Positions 1 to 7,041 of a stretch of 9,307 nt of DNA are shown here, in pieces. How positions within the stretch are numbered: the first letter of the stretch is position 1; every line of letters starts with the position of its first letter. Location of the stretch: contig JAWUYB010000055.1 of the NCBI GenBank assembly GCA_034111025.1, positions 1-9,307 of the forward strand, given 5' to 3'. The notes beneath the pieces are model-generated. The model was not told the DNA's origin and did no database searches. It saw nothing but the letters and a program-made list of their open reading frames with translations. Origin of the DNA: CAJXJP01 sp034111025. GTDB taxonomy: Bacteria > Patescibacteriota > Gracilibacteria > BD1-5 > UBA6164. A program made the translations under genes and the position numbers.

Positions 1-105
1 TCTGCTGTTGATGCCTTAACTTCTGCTGTTGATGCCTTAACTTCTGCTGTTGATGCCTTAACTTCTGCTCTTGATGCCTTAACTTCTGCTCTTGATGCCT
101 TAACT
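1..105. repeat. Five tandem copies of a 21-bp coding repeat
   Basis: The units are 1-21, 22-42, 43-63, 64-84 and 85-105. Units 1-3 are identical to each other, as are units 4-5. The two groups differ by one base (tgt versus tct on the plus strand), which changes Thr (ACA) to Arg (AGA) in the encoded VKAS(T/R)AE heptad. The copies are otherwise identical at DNA level, including third codon positions, which points to recent expansion. The array starts at base 1, so its full length is unknown. Confidence 0.97.
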
Positions 106-857
106 GTATTTTCTTTAGTATCAATGTTTTTAGTATATTGAGTTTCTAATTCAACGTATTTATTATCTAAAATAGTTACTATATCATTTGATACTGATTG
201 TTTCAATCAATCAATCTGTTTTTTATAATATTCAATTGAATCTTGTGATAGATAATCATCAATTACCAAAGCCTGTAATTCGCTTACTTCTTGAGATTCT
301 ATAATTTTAGCATTATCTAAGATAAAATTATTTCAAATAAAATCTTCTAAATCATCACTAGAAATAACTTGAGCATTTAAGTCATCTTCTTCCATAAAAT
401 TCGTATTCACATTATAATCAATAATTGATGATTTTAATACATTTATTGATATAGAACTTAAAATAGAATAAAATTTTTCTTCTCAATTATCTGGAAGTTT
501 ATGAACATAATCAATTAATTCTTTTTTTGGTAATATAGATGATATATCGTTATTATCTAATAATTCAATACCTTGTATATCTCTATCAAATTCTTGTTGT
601 AAATCAATTAAACTTAATTTAGTAAGCTCTTGATTATCTCTATTTAAAGAATTAAAAGAATTATGAAGTTCATCTAACTCTTGTAATGCTTGTTCCAGAA
701 AATCTGGATCAGTAATAGTCTCAGAAAGTTCTGTTTTTTTTGCTTCATAATCAAATAATTCATTTAGTCCTAATTCTTGTTCAGAATTATTATTTTGTAA
801 TCATTCTGATTCTAGATTTATTACTTCGGGTGATGGTCAGTTTGTTAATCAAGCCAT
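1..857 (-). CDS. Acidic hypothetical protein with C-terminal heptad repeats (3' end outside window)
   Basis: I do not recognise this family. Reading UGA as Gly gives 285 uninterrupted codons from the ATG at 857 (start MAGLTNGPSPEV) to the window edge, with about six in-frame UGA codons. There is no signal peptide or membrane segment. The protein is acidic, rich in Asp, Glu, Asn and Leu, and looks mostly helical. The last visible 35 residues are five tandem copies of a seven-residue unit, VKAS(T/R)AE, and the array continues off the edge. A seven-residue period with Val and Ala at regular places suggests a coiled-coil stalk. The leader is A/T-only with no Shine-Dalgarno sequence. It is the last of three consecutive large proteins downstream of RNase R that look specific to this lineage; one of them carries a peptidoglycan-cleaving domain, so a cell-surface or host-interaction role is possible but unproven. 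Whether a catalytic domain follows the repeats cannot be seen. Confidence 0.8.
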
Positions 858-886
858 AATATTTATTTTTATTTTTATTTATATTT

Positions 887-915
887 ATTGTACCATAAAT
901 ATATTATAAAAACAA
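887..915 (-). promoter_or_regulatory. Predicted promoter of the repeat-protein gene
   Basis: On the minus strand a TACAAT -10 box (892-887), preceded by TGG like an extended -10, lies 17 bases from a weak TTGTTT -35 box (915-910). The start codon at 857 is about 30 bases from the -10. The same TACAAT hexamer precedes the RNase R gene. The -35 box overlaps the T-rich tail of the terminator of the gene upstream. Confidence 0.5.
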
Positions 916-943
916 AAAACATGCTATTTCTAACATGTTTTTT
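909..943 (-). terminator. Hairpin terminator of the 503-residue protein gene
   Basis: A perfect 10-bp inverted repeat (AAAAAACATG at 914-923, CATGTTTTTT at 934-943) with a 10-base loop lies just 6 bases past the TAG stop at 949-951. On the minus strand it is followed by G and five T residues. The stem is AT-rich, but the position and T-tract fit an intrinsic terminator. Confidence 0.7.
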
Positions 944-948
944 ATAAA

Positions 949-2460
949 CTAATTATTATTAGCTATTTTTATTTTTTCTCACACTTTATTTAATCTTTCA
1001 TATTCTTTGTTATGTTTTTTATCTTGTGCTATTATTTGATTATCTTGTGCTATTATTTGTCTATTTCTTTGAATATTTTCTTGTAATCTTGCTAATTCAG
1101 CTTTATCTTCAACACTCATTTCATATTCGTAATTATCTGCTTGTTGTGTAATAAGTCTTCATATTTTAGCAAAATTTGTTCATTCAAGTAAAGGTACTTT
1201 TTTAATTAATCCTTGTAATCTTGAATTTGATTGTCATTGATTATTTTCAATATCTTGATAAACTTGTAAAATTCTTCCAACAAATTGTTGTTTATCTTTA
1301 TCTGATAATGATTGTCCTATCTCTTGACTTCAAATATTAAATAATTGTAGCATACTTGATTGAAGATTTTCAGGAAGTGCTGATAATTTTTTTTCAAATT
1401 TTGTTATTAATTTTTCTTTTCCAAAGTATGATAAATATTCTTCTTGAACATCAACATAATCAACACTTTCAGCAGCTTCAACAACTGAAATATCATTTAA
1501 CTGATCAACTATAGCTAACATACTATTAATTTGTTCAGTAGTGATAAATTGATTTCATTCTACATCTTTTGTAGCTAGAAAATCCATAAAATTTTGAGAC
1601 ATATCAGGAATTGCATAAAACACTCCATCTCATCTATCTATTATTTTAGGTTTACTTCCTTTCAGTAAATTTTCAATATATGCTAACTCTGTAATGATAT
1701 TCAAATTGTATTTTGAAATAGTCCCATTTGATATTTCTAATGGTTGTTTTATTTCAGTATTAACATTTGGAATAGATAATTGACGTGTAGCAAATGATGA
1801 AATACCTGTAACGATATGTTCTAGCTTGTTACGTGACATATTATCTGGTAAATCTCATCCTGTATGATTGATTTTTGCATTTAAGAAAACAGTATTTAAC
1901 ACACGGAAATATAATTCCTTATCTCTATCATTCATACTATCAAATGATATAAGTTTTTGTTCCCATCTATCAACTGTTTGTCCATCTTTTCATGGTTCAC
2001 AAGGTGTTTCAAGTCATACATGATTTGAAGTATAAAATGATGATACATCATATATATTTGAGAAACTACCTGGATGATTTTCAGTAACTGTTGTTGTTTG
2101 TTCTCAATGAAGATACATTTTATCTTCAAAATCATAATTAGAAACGATAGATAAATCTGATAAGTTATATTGAGTTAACTCTGGTTGTTCATCTCTTTCT
2201 AATGTTTTAGCTATTTGTTTTCCATCAAAATTTTGAATTGAAATAACATCTGTATTAATATTTCTTTCACAATTATCTATAACTAAACTAGATTTATTAT
2301 TTTCTAGTAGAGGATTTTTTACTTCTTCTAAAACTTGTTGAGCCTGAACTTGCGTCATTAAAGATAGTCATGCAATAGCAGCGACATATTTTGGTGATTT
2401 TTTAAGAGTAGAATTAGTTTCTACACTTTGATTTATTTCATTAATATTTTTTTCTGACAT
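949..2460 (-). CDS. Probable exported hypothetical protein, 503 residues
   Basis: The family is not recognised. With UGA as Gly the frame runs unbroken from the ATG at 2460 to a TAG at 951-949. The N-terminus has a lysine-containing stretch and then a hydrophobic alanine-rich segment (about residues 22-41, KSPKYVAAIAGLSLMTQVQA) followed by QQ. This resembles a Sec signal peptide with a long n-region and an A-x-A-like cleavage site, so export is likely but not certain. The middle (about 100-420) has no motif I can name. The last 60 or so residues are charged and heptad-like, with a duplicated (N/D)QIIAQD unit, suggesting a coiled coil. In-frame UGA codons are frequent and TGG is used for Trp. 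It has its own terminator and lies between the lysozyme-domain protein and the heptad-repeat protein, all on the same strand. Confidence 0.88.
1021..1062. repeat. Tandem 21-bp duplication in the coiled-coil tail
   Basis: Two adjacent 21-bp units (1021-1041 and 1042-1062) share their first 18 bases exactly. They encode two consecutive copies of (N/D)QIIAQD in the C-terminal tail of the 503-residue protein. The unit length equals that of the array at 1-105, but the sequence is unrelated. Confidence 0.9.
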
Positions 2461-2537
2461 AGTCTAGTGTTTAAAAATATTTTATTTAATACCACGTTTT
2501 AACACGCAATACTAAGTCATATAAATTATATTTATAT
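2461..2537 (-). promoter_or_regulatory. Upstream region of the exported-protein gene with an AT inverted repeat
   Basis: This stretch should hold the promoter for the gene starting at 2460. Candidate -10 boxes on the minus strand are TAAAAT (2484-2479) and an extended TGGTATTAA. A TTGCGT box lies upstream, but its 19-base spacing to TAAAAT is poor. An inverted repeat, ATATAAAT / ATTTATAT with a 3-base centre, is at 2519-2537; it could be an operator or only AT-rich chance. No Shine-Dalgarno sequence is visible. Confidence 0.3.
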
Positions 2538-2582
2538 AAATAACGAAGTCAAATAGTTTTGTGTACCGATAATGGCTATTTT

Positions 2583-2614
2583 AAAAGACGTCTGAATATA
2601 TTCAAACGTCTTTT
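2583..2614 (-). terminator. Long hairpin after the lysozyme-domain gene
   Basis: The arms AAAAGACGT (2583-2591) and ACGTCTTTT (2606-2614) enclose a mismatch and then the self-complementary TGAATATATTCA (2593-2604). Fully extended, this is a 32-base near-perfect palindrome. It lies about 54 bases past the TAA at 2668-2670. Four T residues end each strand's right arm, so it could act as an intrinsic terminator for the minus-strand gene. The T-tract is short, and a protein-binding site is an alternative. A weaker A-tract/T-tract hairpin lies nearer the stop, at about 2628-2640. Confidence 0.55.
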
Positions 2615-2667
2615 GAGTTTTTAACATAAAAAAACTGTTTTTTGTATAAGAAATTGGGACAATAATA

Positions 2668-3981
2668 TTATACAGCATGCCTTAAATAGCTAATTTCTTT
2701 TGTATAATCACTATAAGCTACTTGTGCTTTATTTCATGCAACTCAATCATAATAACTTTTTCAAGTAGCATCTTTAGGAAAACCAGCCCATGTTCAAGCT
2801 ATTTTAACTTCAAAATCTTTTTGAGATATTTTTCATGCTTGAAACTCACTTAATCCTGATTCTTTCATCTTAATCATTGCAATTTTATCTTGAAAATCTA
2901 TATCCACTTTTTGATCTAAAGAAAATCCAAAACGATCAATATAATCTTCTAATGTTTCTATATTAAATTGATATTTTCCTATAGGTGTGTGTCATTGAGC
3001 AGCTAGTAAAGTATTTTTTTGATAGTATAAAACTTCTCTTAATTTCATCGAAGTTATCTTTATTTCAGATTGACTTCAATTCCCGAAAATTGCATCATAA
3101 TTACCTTGTGTTCCTTCAGCTTGAGAAATAAAATCTAGAAATCTCTTATAAGATCATATTTCTATATTTTCATAGTCAATAGATTCCATACTTGTTTTAT
3201 TCCCCATTCTATCTGTAAGTTCCTCTTTATCATTTTCAGTTAAATTATTTTTATCTATAGTCTTTTCATCCATGTTCATATATCCAATTTCTCTATCTAC
3301 CTGAGTAAGGAAATCTTCATATTTTCATGAATCTATTTTTGAAGTATCAGAAGTTCCAAAAAATGCTGAAAAGAATTTTAAAACAAGTTCTGGGTCGATT
3401 CATTTTGATGCTCACATAGAAAGTAATTCTCTATTTTCATCTTTAATAATAGAACCTGAATTTTTTAATTTATCTGCTGATTCTTGTTCTAATTCTTCTA
3501 TAGCTTCTTCATCTCTTAATTCTCAAATAGTAATTTGTGTTTTATCATGAATTTTTAGTCTCTTTCCATCAGATGCAAAAAACTCTCATGAAATAGATTC
3601 TCTTGAATATTCTTTTCCATCAGATGTTGTGAGTATAGAAACACTAGCAGGTAAGACTTGTCCAGCTGTTGTCAGTAAATATAATCTATCATTTCTTTTT
3701 TCAGAAGTAAATGAAAAATTGAACTCAATTTTTGTATTTTCTGAAATTTCTGAAGAATCAATATTTGGATCAGTTAGATGCTTCAATCTATCTGCATGTT
3801 CAACTTTAGTTAAAAAATCTGCATGAGATATTTTTTGCATATCTTTTGTCAGTAATTTTAATTCATCTTGAGTTTCTTTAACTAATTCCTGTTTTCTCTC
3901 AACTGGTAGAGGAATAATATTAGCAGTTTCAGTTGATTTTTCTAATTCTCATCCTGATGGAGTATTAAAATTGTTAGACAT
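2668..3981 (-). CDS. Protein with C-terminal lambda-type lysozyme (lytic transglycosylase) domain, 437 residues
   Basis: The frame runs from the ATG at 3981 to a TAA at 2670-2668, with UGA as Gly. Residues about 276-437 resemble the phage lambda R endolysin along its length: RFLDFISQAEGT (lambda FLDMLAWSEGT) with the catalytic Glu at residue 289, then PIGKYQF at about 333-339 (lambda GAGRYQL), a helix with KIAMIKMKESG (lambda VALQQIKERG), and AGTWAGFP (lambda SNIWASLP). Enzymes of this type cleave the MurNAc-GlcNAc bond of peptidoglycan and form 1,6-anhydro-MurNAc. The domain length (about 160) matches lambda R (158). The first 275 residues are an unrecognised region: a charged helical stretch, then a beta-like segment (about 80-160) with SGEFFASDGKRLKI. 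No signal peptide or membrane segment is visible, so release would need lysis, a holin or a dedicated secretion route. Possible roles are own-wall remodelling, attack on a host wall or a domesticated phage part; the sequence does not decide. Confidence 0.85.
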
Positions 3982-4008
3982 AAATATTTATTATTAGTAA
4001 TTTATAAT

Positions 4009-4037
4009 ATTTTATCATAATAATATATTAAACACAA
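4009..4037 (-). promoter_or_regulatory. Predicted promoter of the lysozyme-domain gene
   Basis: On the minus strand TTGTGT (4037-4032) and TAAAAT (4014-4009) are separated by 17 bases, and the start codon lies 28 bases past the -10 box. The -35 box overlaps the end of the T-tract of the RNase R terminator, so the gap between the two genes is fully used. No Shine-Dalgarno sequence is seen before the ATG. Confidence 0.5.
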
Positions 4038-4067
4038 AAAAAGAACGATTATAGGTCGTTCTTTTTT
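4036..4067 (-). terminator. Intrinsic terminator of the RNase R gene
   Basis: A perfect 12-bp stem (AAAAAAGAACGA at 4037-4048, TCGTTCTTTTTT at 4056-4067) with a 7-base loop is followed on the minus strand by a run of seven T residues. It begins inside the stop codon (TAA at 4068-4066), so coding sequence and terminator overlap by two bases. This is the clearest terminator in the window. Confidence 0.9.
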
Positions 4068-6171
4068 ACACTAATTCAAAATCTATTTTTCTTTCATCTT
4101 CATTTATACCTCTTACCGTTATTTCAACTGAATCTCAGATAGTATATTTCATACCTGTTATTTGATTTTCAAGTGTCATAACATCTACATCAAAGATGAA
4201 ATCTTGTTTTCCAAATCTATCATTGAGTTCAACAAATCATTCGATTGTGTTTTCTAATTCTACGAATATTCCAGAACCAATAACACCTCCAACTACTCAT
4301 TTAAATGTTTCTCACTTATGTTGTTGCATATATTTACAAGCCATAAGATCTCTCACTTTGTATTCTAGTTTTTCAGCTTTTACTTCTGATTCTGAAGATT
4401 TTTTCGCTACTCTATCTAATATTAGATCATAATGTTTTTTTCTATTATCATCAAATTTTCTATTGATTTTTTCTTTAATAATTCTATGTATTTGAAGATC
4501 AGGATACCTACGAATTGGACTCGTGAAATGACTGTAATAATCGAGAGCTAAACCAAAATGTCCTTCAGCATCTGGTGAATATTTTGCTTTTGTCAGACTT
4601 CTTAGAATCATACGAGAAAGTAATTTTTCTCTTTTATCTCATTTCACTTCGTCTAATATTTTTTGAATATCTTTTGGTTTGATTTTTTTCCCTGCGGGTA
4701 GGTGATATCCATATTTTGCAATAGATTCAACTAATTTAGCAGCATCATCTTCAGCTGGTTCAGGATGAACTCTGTATAAGAATGGAAGATCTTGATATTT
4801 TCTTGAAACAGCTTCATTTGCTACTATCATAAATTCTTCAATAATTTTCATTGAAGCATGCCTAGTATATTGTGTAAATGCAATAGGATTGTCATTATCA
4901 TCTAATTCAATTTTTGTTTCTGGGAAATTGAATTCTAATACACCTACTTCTTTTTTATAACTCGCTATAATTGCTCTGAGCTTTTCAGAATTTTTGAGCA
5001 TATCAACAAGTTTTTTTGATATTTTTCCACCAAACATGAGTTCATTTCATAAAGAAAGTGTTTCCATATCTCAGATTCTCAGAATTTGATCTACTTCTTT
5101 ATAAGTCATTCTAAAATCTGACTTTGTAACTGTTTCAAATACTCTCGTTACTTGAATATGTCATGCTGTATTTATTTCTATTTCAGCTGAAAGAGTGAGT
5201 TTATCTTCGTTTGGATTTAAACTACATAGTCCATTTGATAATGCTTCTGGTAACATTGGGATTACCTTATTTACCAAGTATGTAGATGTTCCTCTACGAC
5301 GTGCTTCTTTATCAATAGCATGATCATCTCTCACATAATGAGCAACATCAGCTATATGAACATAGAGCTTATACCCTCATTTTTCCATTTTTTCTACAGA
5401 TATTGCATCATCTAAATCTTTAGAATCAGCTCCATCAATAGTGATAGTAAATAAATCTCTCATGTCTTTTCTCTTAGAAATATCACGATCAGTTATTTGT
5501 TTTGTTAACTTAGTAACTTCATCTATTACCGCTCATCAGAAGTTAATTCTTGTACCTGATTCTAGAGCTAATCCCATGATATCAACACCCTTGTCTCCTG
5601 GTTTTCCGAGTACTTGAACTACTTTCCCTTCTGGTGATCTCCCTTCCCATCTCATTATCTCTACTGCTACAATATCTCAATCTTTTGCATCCATTGATAA
5701 TTTACCAGCAACGAAGATATCTTTTTTAATATTTTTATCTTTTGGTAATACAAAACCAAAATTTCATGATGAAGTATAGGTTCCAATAACTGGTTCTTTT
5801 CTATGAGCTATAATTTGTTTAATTACTGCTTCTTTTTTTCCATTAAATTCTTTTACTGTAGCCAGAACTTTATCTCAAGCCATAGCGTTAAGTGAATTTC
5901 TACCAAAAACATAAAATCATTTTTTTTCGATTCCATTTTCTGTTTTAATTTCTGTATCTACAAAACCAAAGTCTCATTTTCAAGGAGCATAAATACCAAT
6001 TATATCATCTGGTCATGCAACCATTCTTTCTACTGGTTTTCCTTCTGAATGTCTTTTCTTTTTATAATCTCTTGCTTTACTTGTATTCTTATCTTTTCTT
6101 TCAGATTTATAGAATTTTTTTTCTGTTTTTTCCTTTTTCTTAGCCCTAAAACCACTTGTTATTTCTTCCAT
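4066..6171 (-). CDS. rnr: Ribonuclease R (RNB-family 3'-5' exoribonuclease), 701 residues
   Basis: RNase R degrades structured RNA processively from the 3' end in the cytoplasm and takes part in mRNA decay and rRNA/tmRNA quality control. The order is typical: a Lys/Arg-rich N-terminus (about 1-40), two cold-shock-like OB folds (about 45-175, each with an FGFV motif), the RNB catalytic domain and a C-terminal S1 domain (about 620-701). The metal-binding motif IDGADSKDLDDAI supplies Asp 246, 252, 254 and 255, matching RNase II Asp 201, 207, 209 and 210. The second catalytic signature HFTSPIRRYPDL is at 548-559. At 701 residues it is shorter than E. coli RNase R (813), lacking most of the extra N- and C-terminal extensions. 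Many in-frame UGA codons read as Gly. The ATG at 6171 follows a good promoter with a leader of about 22 bases and no clear Shine-Dalgarno. RNase II is less likely, given the basic N-terminus and size. Confidence 0.96.
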
Positions 6172-6199
6172 TATTTTTATATAGAAAATATTTGATTTT

Positions 6200-6227
6200 A
6201 TTGTACTGTTAAGATATTTTTTTGCAA
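6200..6227 (-). promoter_or_regulatory. Predicted promoter of rnr
   Basis: On the minus strand TTGCAA (6227-6222) and TACAAT (6205-6200) are 16 bases apart. Transcription would start near 6193, about 22 bases before the ATG. It is divergent from the tRNA-Leu promoter in the same gap. Confidence 0.6.
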
Positions 6228-6251
6228 AACTTAAGCAAGTAAATAAAAATA

Positions 6252-6279
6252 TTGATTTTCAGTGTTTTTTCAATATATT
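6252..6279 (+). promoter_or_regulatory. Predicted promoter of tRNA-Leu
   Basis: TTGATT (6252-6257) and TATATT (6274-6279) are separated by 16 bases, about 25 bases before the first tRNA base. That position fits a tRNA promoter with a short 5' leader. Confidence 0.5.
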
Positions 6280-6280
6280 T

Positions 6281-6895
6281 CTACACGCACAAAGATATTC
6301 CATGCCTGGATGGTGGAATTGGTAGACACGAGGGACTCAAAATCCCTTTTCTTCGGAAGTGAGGGTTCGATTCCCTTTCCAGGTACCATAAGCAACTTTT
6401 AGAATCAAAAGGTTCAGTATTTTCTTTACTGATGCCTTTTTTTATTGGTTCTACCCCTTTTAATTCTCATTTTAAATTCTTAACTCATTCCTGTATAATT
6501 TTAAACCATGGTTTAAGCTCTAAAGCTATTTTTCAATCTTTTAATACAAAGTTATTACCTAAAGTTGAAAATATGCTTTTTTTTGTTTCTAAATCTCAGT
6601 TAATAAATGATTGTCTAGCCTTAGATGAAAATTCAAAAGCTTCTAATGTAAAATCTAAGACTTCTTTACCTTTAGTATTTATATTATCTCGTTGGTCTTT
6701 TAATTTTAATATAATGTATTTTAATTCCTGTTTTTTACTTTTATATTCTTCCTCGCTTATTAACTCCTTTAATAATAAATCTGTTAATCTTTTTAATTGT
6801 TTTTCTTCAAAAAGTATTGTTTTATCTATATTTTCAGCCTTTTTTATAACTTCATTTATCTCATTATGACAAGTCCCCCTATATTTAGACACACA
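6281..6895 (-). pseudogene. 5'-truncated large serine recombinase, C-terminal part only, reading into the antisense of tRNA-Leu
   Basis: Large serine recombinases insert, excise or invert DNA between short att sites. Only the C-terminal part is present here. It begins near a Cys-containing stretch, SKYRGTCHNE, that resembles the end of the zinc-ribbon domain. A long coiled coil follows with the family-typical LISEEEYKSKKQEL, then FINGDLETKKSIFSTLG, FVLKDGKIALELKPWF, and a charged tail. UGA codons fall at the expected glycines (NGD, KDG). The resolvase catalytic domain and most of the DNA-binding recombinase domain are missing: upstream the frame is open to a TAA at 7009-7007, but its translation (hydrophobic) has no recombinase character. 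At the 3' end the frame has no stop before the tRNA. It reads through the complement of tRNA-Leu (TGG on the CCA end, then YLERESNPH from the T arm) to a TAG at 6283-6281. The true C-terminus is therefore unclear. It is almost certainly inactive. Confidence 0.75.
6304..6388 (+). tRNA. tRNA-Leu (anticodon CAA)
   Basis: The 85-base gene folds as a class II (long variable arm) tRNA. Acceptor strands are GCCTGGA (6304-6310) and TCCAGGT (6378-6384), with a G-U pair at position 1-72, discriminator A and an encoded CCA (6386-6388). The anticodon stem AGGGA/TCCCT encloses the loop CTCAAAA, with anticodon CAA at 6338-6340, reading UUG. The variable arm (6348-6359) is capped by a cUUCGg tetraloop. The T arm is GAGGG-TTCGATT-CCCTT (6361-6377). 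It lies between the divergent rnr gene and a truncated recombinase that reads antisense into it; tRNA 3' ends are common integration targets. Confidence 0.97.
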
Positions 6896-6913
6896 GTTAA
6901 TTAAAAATTTGTA

Positions 6914-6939
6914 AAATATAATACTAGTAAATATAATAC
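6914..6939. repeat. Pair of 11-bp direct repeats
   Basis: AAATATAATAC occurs at 6914-6924 and 6929-6939, with a 15-base repeat period. A close relative, AAATATAATT, forms the right arm of the hairpin at 7003-7032. They lie in the 146-base gap between the recombinase remnant and the restriction gene, which otherwise holds only the restriction gene's promoter. They are AT-only except for the last base, so chance is possible. Confidence 0.45.
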
Positions 6940-6984
6940 ACAAGAATAATTCAAAATTTAATGCTACTATTAGCCATAAACTTA

Positions 6985-7013
6985 TTGGACATATACCAAG
7001 AATTAATTATATT
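6985..7013 (+). promoter_or_regulatory. Predicted promoter of the Type IIG restriction-modification gene
   Basis: TTGGAC (6985-6990) and TATATT (7008-7013) are separated by 17 bases, a good sigma-70-type match. Transcription would start about 22 bases before the ATG at 7042. The -10 box is part of the left arm of an inverted repeat (7003-7032), which could allow regulation. Confidence 0.55.
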
Positions 7014-7032
7014 TAAAAGAAAATATAATTAA
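7003..7032. promoter_or_regulatory. 12-bp inverted repeat overlapping the -10 box and leader of the restriction gene
   Basis: TTAATTATATTT (7003-7014) and AAATATAATTAA (7021-7032) are perfect reverse complements around a 6-base centre. The repeat covers the predicted -10 box and transcription start, the usual place for a repressor operator. As RNA it would form a weak AU-only hairpin just before the start codon. No regulator gene is visible in the window. Confidence 0.5.
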
Positions 7033-7041
7033 GAAAAAAAT

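Noticed and set aside
1..105. CRISPR array
   Set aside because: The 21-bp units are directly adjacent without spacers and are in frame with a coding sequence.
1932..2135. Minus-strand open frame in another phase inside the 503-residue gene
   Set aside because: It overlaps the long continuous frame and has a low-complexity Ile/Lys/Gln/His composition.
2628..2640. A-tract/T-tract hairpin as the main terminator of the lysozyme-domain gene
   Set aside because: The stem is only A-T pairs with a 3-base loop; the palindrome at 2583-2614 is much stronger.
3629..3826. Plus-strand open frame inside the lysozyme-domain gene
   Set aside because: It lies wholly opposite a continuous code-25 gene, with no promoter or ribosome-binding site of its own.
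4196..4432. Plus-strand open frame inside rnr
   Set aside because: It is antisense to the conserved S1/RNB region of RNase R.
4066..6171. RNase R as a multiply broken pseudogene
   Set aside because: All interruptions are TGA in one phase, catalytic residues are intact, and the same pattern holds in every gene, so this is a code change and not decay.
6432..6869. Plus-strand open frame of 145 codons
   Set aside because: It is antisense to the recombinase remnant. The minus strand shows recognisable recombinase sequence; this frame gives a Phe/Ser/Asn-rich product typical of the complement of AT-rich coding DNA.
6896..7009. N-terminal continuation of the recombinase in the same open frame
   Set aside because: The frame is open but its hydrophobic translation shows no resolvase or recombinase-domain motif, so homology appears to end near 6895.
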